NCBI RefSeq assembly: GCF_004799285.1
Contig: NZ_SSND01000004.1
Span: 124,001 to 188,000, forward strand
Source of the DNA: Aliigemmobacter aestuarii
GTDB taxonomy: Bacteria > Pseudomonadota > Alphaproteobacteria > Rhodobacterales > Rhodobacteraceae
DNA: 64,000 bases
Direction: 5' to 3'
Part shown: piece by piece, positions 60,203 to 64,000 of the stretch
Numbering within the stretch: position 1 is the stretch's first letter
Layout of the letters: each line of letters opens with the position of its first letter
Notes under the pieces: model-generated
Seen by the model: only the letters and a program-made list of their open reading frames with translations
Databases searched by the model: none
Told to the model about the DNA's origin: nothing
Made by a program: the position numbers and the translations under genes

Positions 60203-61542
60203 GTCGCAAGCTGTTTGGCACCGACGGGGTTCGCGGACGGGCGAACGACTATCCGATGACCGCCGAAATGGCGCTGAAGCTGGGCGCGGCCGCGGGCCGG
60301 TTCTTCCGCCGGGACGGCAGCCCCGGCCACCGGGTTGTGATCGGCAAGGACACGCGGCTTTCGGGCTACATGCTGGAAAACGCGCTGACCGCCGGGTTCA
60401 CTTCGACGGGGCTGAACGTGCTGCTGCTTGGTCCGGTTCCGACGCCCGCTGTGGGGTTCCTGACCCGGTCGATGCGCGCCGACGTGGGGGTGATGATCTC
60501 GGCCAGCCACAACCCGCACCACGACAACGGCATCAAGTTCTTTGGCCCCGACGGTTTCAAGCTGTCGGACGAGGCCGAGGCCGAGATCGAGGCGCTGGTC
60601 GCGCAGGATATCCAGCCCGCCCAACCGCAGAACATCGGGCGGGCAAAGCGGATCGACGACGGGCGCGGACGCTATCAGGAATTCGTCAAGACGACCTTTC
60701 CGGCCGGGCTGCGGCTTGACGGGCTGAAGGTGGTGATCGATTGCGCGAACGGTGCCGCCTATCGCGCCGCGCCCGAAGTGCTTTGGGAACTTGGGGCCGA
60801 GGTCATTCCGGTCGGTGTGGCGCCCAACGGCACCAACATCAACGACCGCTGCGGATCGACGCATCCCGAAACCGCGGCCGAGGCCGTGGTCGCCCATGGC
60901 GCGCATGTCGGCATCTGCCTTGATGGCGACGCCGACCGGGTGATGATCATCGACGAGGCGGGCAAGGTGGCCGACGGCGACCAGATCATGGCGCTTCTGG
61001 CGGCCCGCTGGGCCGACGAGGGGCGGCTGGCGGGTGGTGCGTTGGTTGCCACGGTGATGTCGAACCTCGGGCTCGAACGGTTCCTGCAAGGGCGTGGGCT
61101 GCGTCTGGTGCGGACAGCGGTCGGCGACCGCTATGTCGTCGAGGCGATGCGCGAAGGCGGCTTCAACCTGGGTGGCGAACAATCGGGTCATATCGTGATG
61201 ACCGATTACGCCACCACCGGCGACGGTCTGATCGCCGGCTTGCAGTTCCTCGCCGAGATGGCACGCACCGGAAAGCCCGCAAGCGACCTGTCACGGGTGT
61301 TCGAAACCGTGCCGCAGCTTCTGAAGAACGTCCGCTACAGCGCTGAAAGACAGCCGCTTTCCGACGCACAGGTCAAGGCGCGCATCGCCGAGGCCGAAGC
61401 CCGCCTTGCCGGAAAGGGGCGGCTTCTGATCCGCAAGTCGGGAACCGAACCGCTGATCCGGGTGATGGCGGAATGCGAGGATGAAGGGTTGCTGCGCGCC
61501 GAGGTCGACGGGATCGTGGCCGCGGTGGAAGCGGCCGCCTAG
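60199..61542 (+). CDS. glmM: phosphoglucosamine mutase
   Basis: A 447-residue GlmM, interconverting glucosamine-6- and -1-phosphate for peptidoglycan and LPS. Seen: [20 protein letters not shown], the catalytic phosphoserine motif [18 protein letters not shown], the metal loop [13 protein letters not shown], and [19 protein letters not shown] with [15 protein letters not shown] at the end. All required motifs are intact. The TAG stop lies in CTAG (61539-61542), shared in opposite orientation with the next gene. GlmM after folP is a widespread order. Confidence 0.97.
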   Translation: MSRKLFGTDGVRGRANDYPMTAEMALKLGAAAGRFFRRDGSPGHRVVIGKDTRLSGYMLENALTAGFTSTGLNVLLLGPVPTPAVGFLTRSMRADVGVMISASHNPHHDNGIKFFGPDGFKLSDEAEAEIEALVAQDIQPAQPQNIGRAKRIDDGRGRYQEFVKTTFPAGLRLDGLKVVIDCANGAAYRAAPEVLWELGAEVIPVGVAPNGTNINDRCGSTHPETAAEAVVAHGAHVGICLDGDADRVMIIDEAGKVADGDQIMALLAARWADEGRLAGGALVATVMSNLGLERFLQGRGLRLVRTAVGDRYVVEAMREGGFNLGGEQSGHIVMTDYATTGDGLIAGLQFLAEMARTGKPASDLSRVFETVPQLLKNVRYSAERQPLSDAQVKARIAEAEARLAGKGRLLIRKSGTEPLIRVMAECEDEGLLRAEVDGIVAAVEAAA

Positions 61543-62441
61543 CGGCGCTGCGACACCGCCAGCCCGCCCAGGATCAGCGCCAGCGCGGCAAAGAACTGCA
61601 ACGGCAGGCTTTCCTTCAGGAAGACGACCCCGAACAGGACCGACCACAGCGGCACCTGGTAATTCGTCAGCGTCATGAAGGACGGCCCCGCGCTGCGGAT
61701 CACCGTCACGCGCAGAAGGGCCGCCAATGCGGTGGGGATCAGGCCAAGCGCCACTATGGCCAGCATCGCATCGGGACGCGCCGGTTCCGGCACCCCCTCG
61801 ACCAGGATCATGGCCGGAACAAGGATCACCGCCCCCACCAGCAGCGTCGCCGCCGCCAGAACGATCGGGTCGATCGGCGGGCAGCGCCGCGTCAGGATGC
61901 CGGAAATCGCATAGCAAAGCGCCGCCGCCACGCAGGCCAGTTGCGGAAGGCCCGCGGAAAGGCCCTGCAGGGCGGCCGGCCCGATCAGCATCGCCGCCCC
62001 CGCGAACCCCAGCGAAAAGCCAGCTGCCCGCCGGGGCGTCAACCGGTCATCCGGCAGAAAGACATGTGCCAGGGGCAGCACGAACAACGGCACCGCCGCC
62101 ATCGACAGGCCGGCAAAGGCCGAGGGCACGGATTGCTGGCCCCAGGAAATCAGGAAGAAGGGCAGCGCCGTGGACAGCGCGCCGATCACGGCGACATGGG
62201 CCGCCAGCGCCGCGGACCAGCGGGGCAGGGTCCGGCGCATCGCAACCGCCAGCAGCACCAGCGACACGGCGCCAAGCGTGGTGCGGGCGCAGGCCACGGT
62301 CAGCGGCCCGTAACCGCGCAGCGCGACCGAGATGACCATGAACGTCCCGCCCCAGATCAGCCCGAGGGCAAGGATCGAAAGCCAGTCATTTCGCGTGGGC
62401 TGGGGCATCCGGTCCATCTGGGCAGAATTGTTGGAATTCAT
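61539..62441 (-). CDS. EamA family (DMT superfamily) transporter
   Basis: A 300-residue exporter with ten predicted helices in two EamA repeats. Seen: [39 protein letters not shown] at the start, [18 protein letters not shown] closing half one and [39 protein letters not shown] closing half two. ATG 62441 is chosen; a longer frame reaches 62495. The second such gene in the window, but not close to the one at 39582. Substrate unknown. Convergent with glmM with a 4-nt overlap of stop codons. Confidence 0.88.
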   Translation of the reverse strand: MNSNNSAQMDRMPQPTRNDWLSILALGLIWGGTFMVISVALRGYGPLTVACARTTLGAVSLVLLAVAMRRTLPRWSAALAAHVAVIGALSTALPFFLISWGQQSVPSAFAGLSMAAVPLFVLPLAHVFLPDDRLTPRRAAGFSLGFAGAAMLIGPAALQGLSAGLPQLACVAAALCYAISGILTRRCPPIDPIVLAAATLLVGAVILVPAMILVEGVPEPARPDAMLAIVALGLIPTALAALLRVTVIRSAGPSFMTLTNYQVPLWSVLFGVVFLKESLPLQFFAALALILGGLAVSQRR

Positions 62442-62510
62442 GCGATCAGTTTGCCATCCAAGACATTTCTGCCTGTGGATAGATCGAAAAATCACAAGGC
62501 ACCGACAGCG

Positions 62511-62538
62511 AAAAGGGCGCGCAACCGGCGCGCCCTTT
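62511..62538 (-). terminator. intrinsic terminator of ilvC
   Basis: A perfect 11-bp stem aaagggcgcgc (62512-62522) with gcgcgcccttt (62528-62538), 5-nt loop, and a further T on the minus strand side. It lies 20 nt after the ilvC stop and 70 nt upstream of the EamA start. Confidence 0.85.
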
Positions 62539-62558
62539 CCTTGTTTCGCGAAGGCGGA

Positions 62559-63629
<1,071 letters not shown>

Positions 63630-63669
63630 TCAATGATCGTGCAATCTTTGACGTTTATGCGGAAATATG

Positions 63670-63705
63670 GAAAGTATCATTCATTGAAAGTTCATAATGT
63701 GAAAG
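63670..63705 (+). promoter_or_regulatory. reiterated GAAAG upstream of the Lrp/AsnC gene
   Basis: GAAAG occurs at 63670, 63686 and 63701 with spacings of 16 and 15 nt, each followed by an AT-rich triplet (gaaagtatc, gaaagttca, gaaagatac). In the divergent ilvC/lrp gap and next to the lrp start. It may be a multi-site operator for the Lrp-type protein itself, but this is inference. Confidence 0.4.
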
Positions 63706-63709
63706 ATAC

Positions 63710-64000
63710 ATGCAGATTGACGATACCGACCGCCGCATCCTGCGCCACCTGCTGGCCGATCCTGCGCTTGGCACGGCCGCGCTGGCAGATCGAGCCGGGG
63801 TCACGCAGGCCACCTGCTGGCGGCGGCTCGACAGGCTGCGCGCCGGGGGCATCATCCGCACCCAGGGGGCGCGGATCGACTGGCGGGCGCTTGGATACGA
63901 GGTTGAGGTCTCGCTGCGCTTCAGCCTCGACAAGACCAATCCGCGGGCCTTCGATGAATTCATCGACGCCGCGCGCGCCGTACCCGAGGTGGTGGCGATC
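63710..64000 (+). CDS. Lrp/AsnC family transcriptional regulator, 5' part
   Basis: Open frame from ATG 63710 to the end of the window (97 residues; the 3' end is outside). The N-terminal helix-turn-helix is IDDTDRRILRHLLADPALGTAALADRAGVTQATCWRRLDRLRAGGIIRTQGARID, read in parts, followed by the start of the AsnC ligand-binding (RAM) domain (GYEVEVSLRFSLDK). The usual Lrp hinge residues are present. GTGAAAG precedes the start as a weak ribosome site. Target genes are not known; ilvC is divergent and may be regulated. Confidence 0.9.
   Translation, partial: MQIDDTDRRILRHLLADPALGTAALADRAGVTQATCWRRLDRLRAGGIIRTQGARIDWRALGYEVEVSLRFSLDKTNPRAFDEFIDAARAVPEVVAI

Overview
The window is about 64 kb of GC-rich, densely coding chromosome. 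It comes from an alphaproteobacterium of the Rhodobacterales (Rhodobacteraceae/Paracoccaceae). The evidence is the codon use, a SAM-II riboswitch in front of metZ, a RibB with a degenerate GTP cyclohydrolase II half followed by ribH and nusB, the order glyQ - DUF6446 - glyS - PPDK-like, ftsY and yciB together, folB-folP-glmM, and adjacent lysC and ptsP. The genus cannot be read from the sequence. I see no rRNA, tRNA, prophage, insertion sequence or CRISPR array, so this looks like core chromosome with a few accessory islands.

Layout. 1-6.5 kb: end of a DUF4177 gene, a DUF481 outer-membrane protein, a LysR regulator, two small envelope proteins, the ribB-ribH-nusB operon and apt. 6.9-16.9 kb: mtnP, then an ion-homeostasis block on the minus strand. 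In that block a small helix-turn-helix gene, a Kef-type antiporter, an SDR dehydrogenase, a DUF6544 protein and a P-type cation ATPase form one tightly packed operon; a CPA1 antiporter with a cyclic-nucleotide-binding tail lies upstream. 17-22.8 kb: flavin reductase-like protein, GNAT acetyltransferase, EcsC-like protein, ptsP (EI-Ntr) and lysC. 22.9-32.2 kb: the main accessory island, four tandem paralogous RTX proteins. 32.3-43 kb: purD, xseA, two overlapping secreted paralogues, an AlkB-type hydroxylase, a YhhN protein, ftsY, an EamA exporter, yciB, a YfcG-like GST, a DUF4440-like protein and a YdeI-like protein. 43-50.7 kb: SAM-II riboswitch and metZ, folE2, two tandem TrkH subunits and a secreted trypsin-fold protein lacking its catalytic triad. 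50.9-64 kb: glyQ, DUF6446, glyS, a PPDK-like protein, a SleB hydrolase, folB-folP-glmM, a second EamA exporter, ilvC and the start of an Lrp/AsnC regulator.

Most striking is the RTX island. Each of the four proteins has seven copies of a roughly 55-residue repeat, which I infer to be a seven-bladed beta-propeller. This is followed by RTX nonapeptide blocks and a serralysin-like C-terminal type I secretion signal. No ABC exporter, membrane-fusion protein or TolC homologue is in the window, so secretion would depend on genes elsewhere. A 120-nt block is almost identical between the third and fourth copies, which points to recent duplication or gene conversion.

Other points of interest are several proteins that keep a fold but have lost key residues (RibB C-terminal half, the trypsin-like protein, the PPDK-like nucleotide loop), a patch of foreign-looking codon use inside glyS, and two families of dispersed intergenic palindromes or repeats. 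Start sites were reassigned where a Shine-Dalgarno sequence, a stop/start overlap or family length favoured an internal start.
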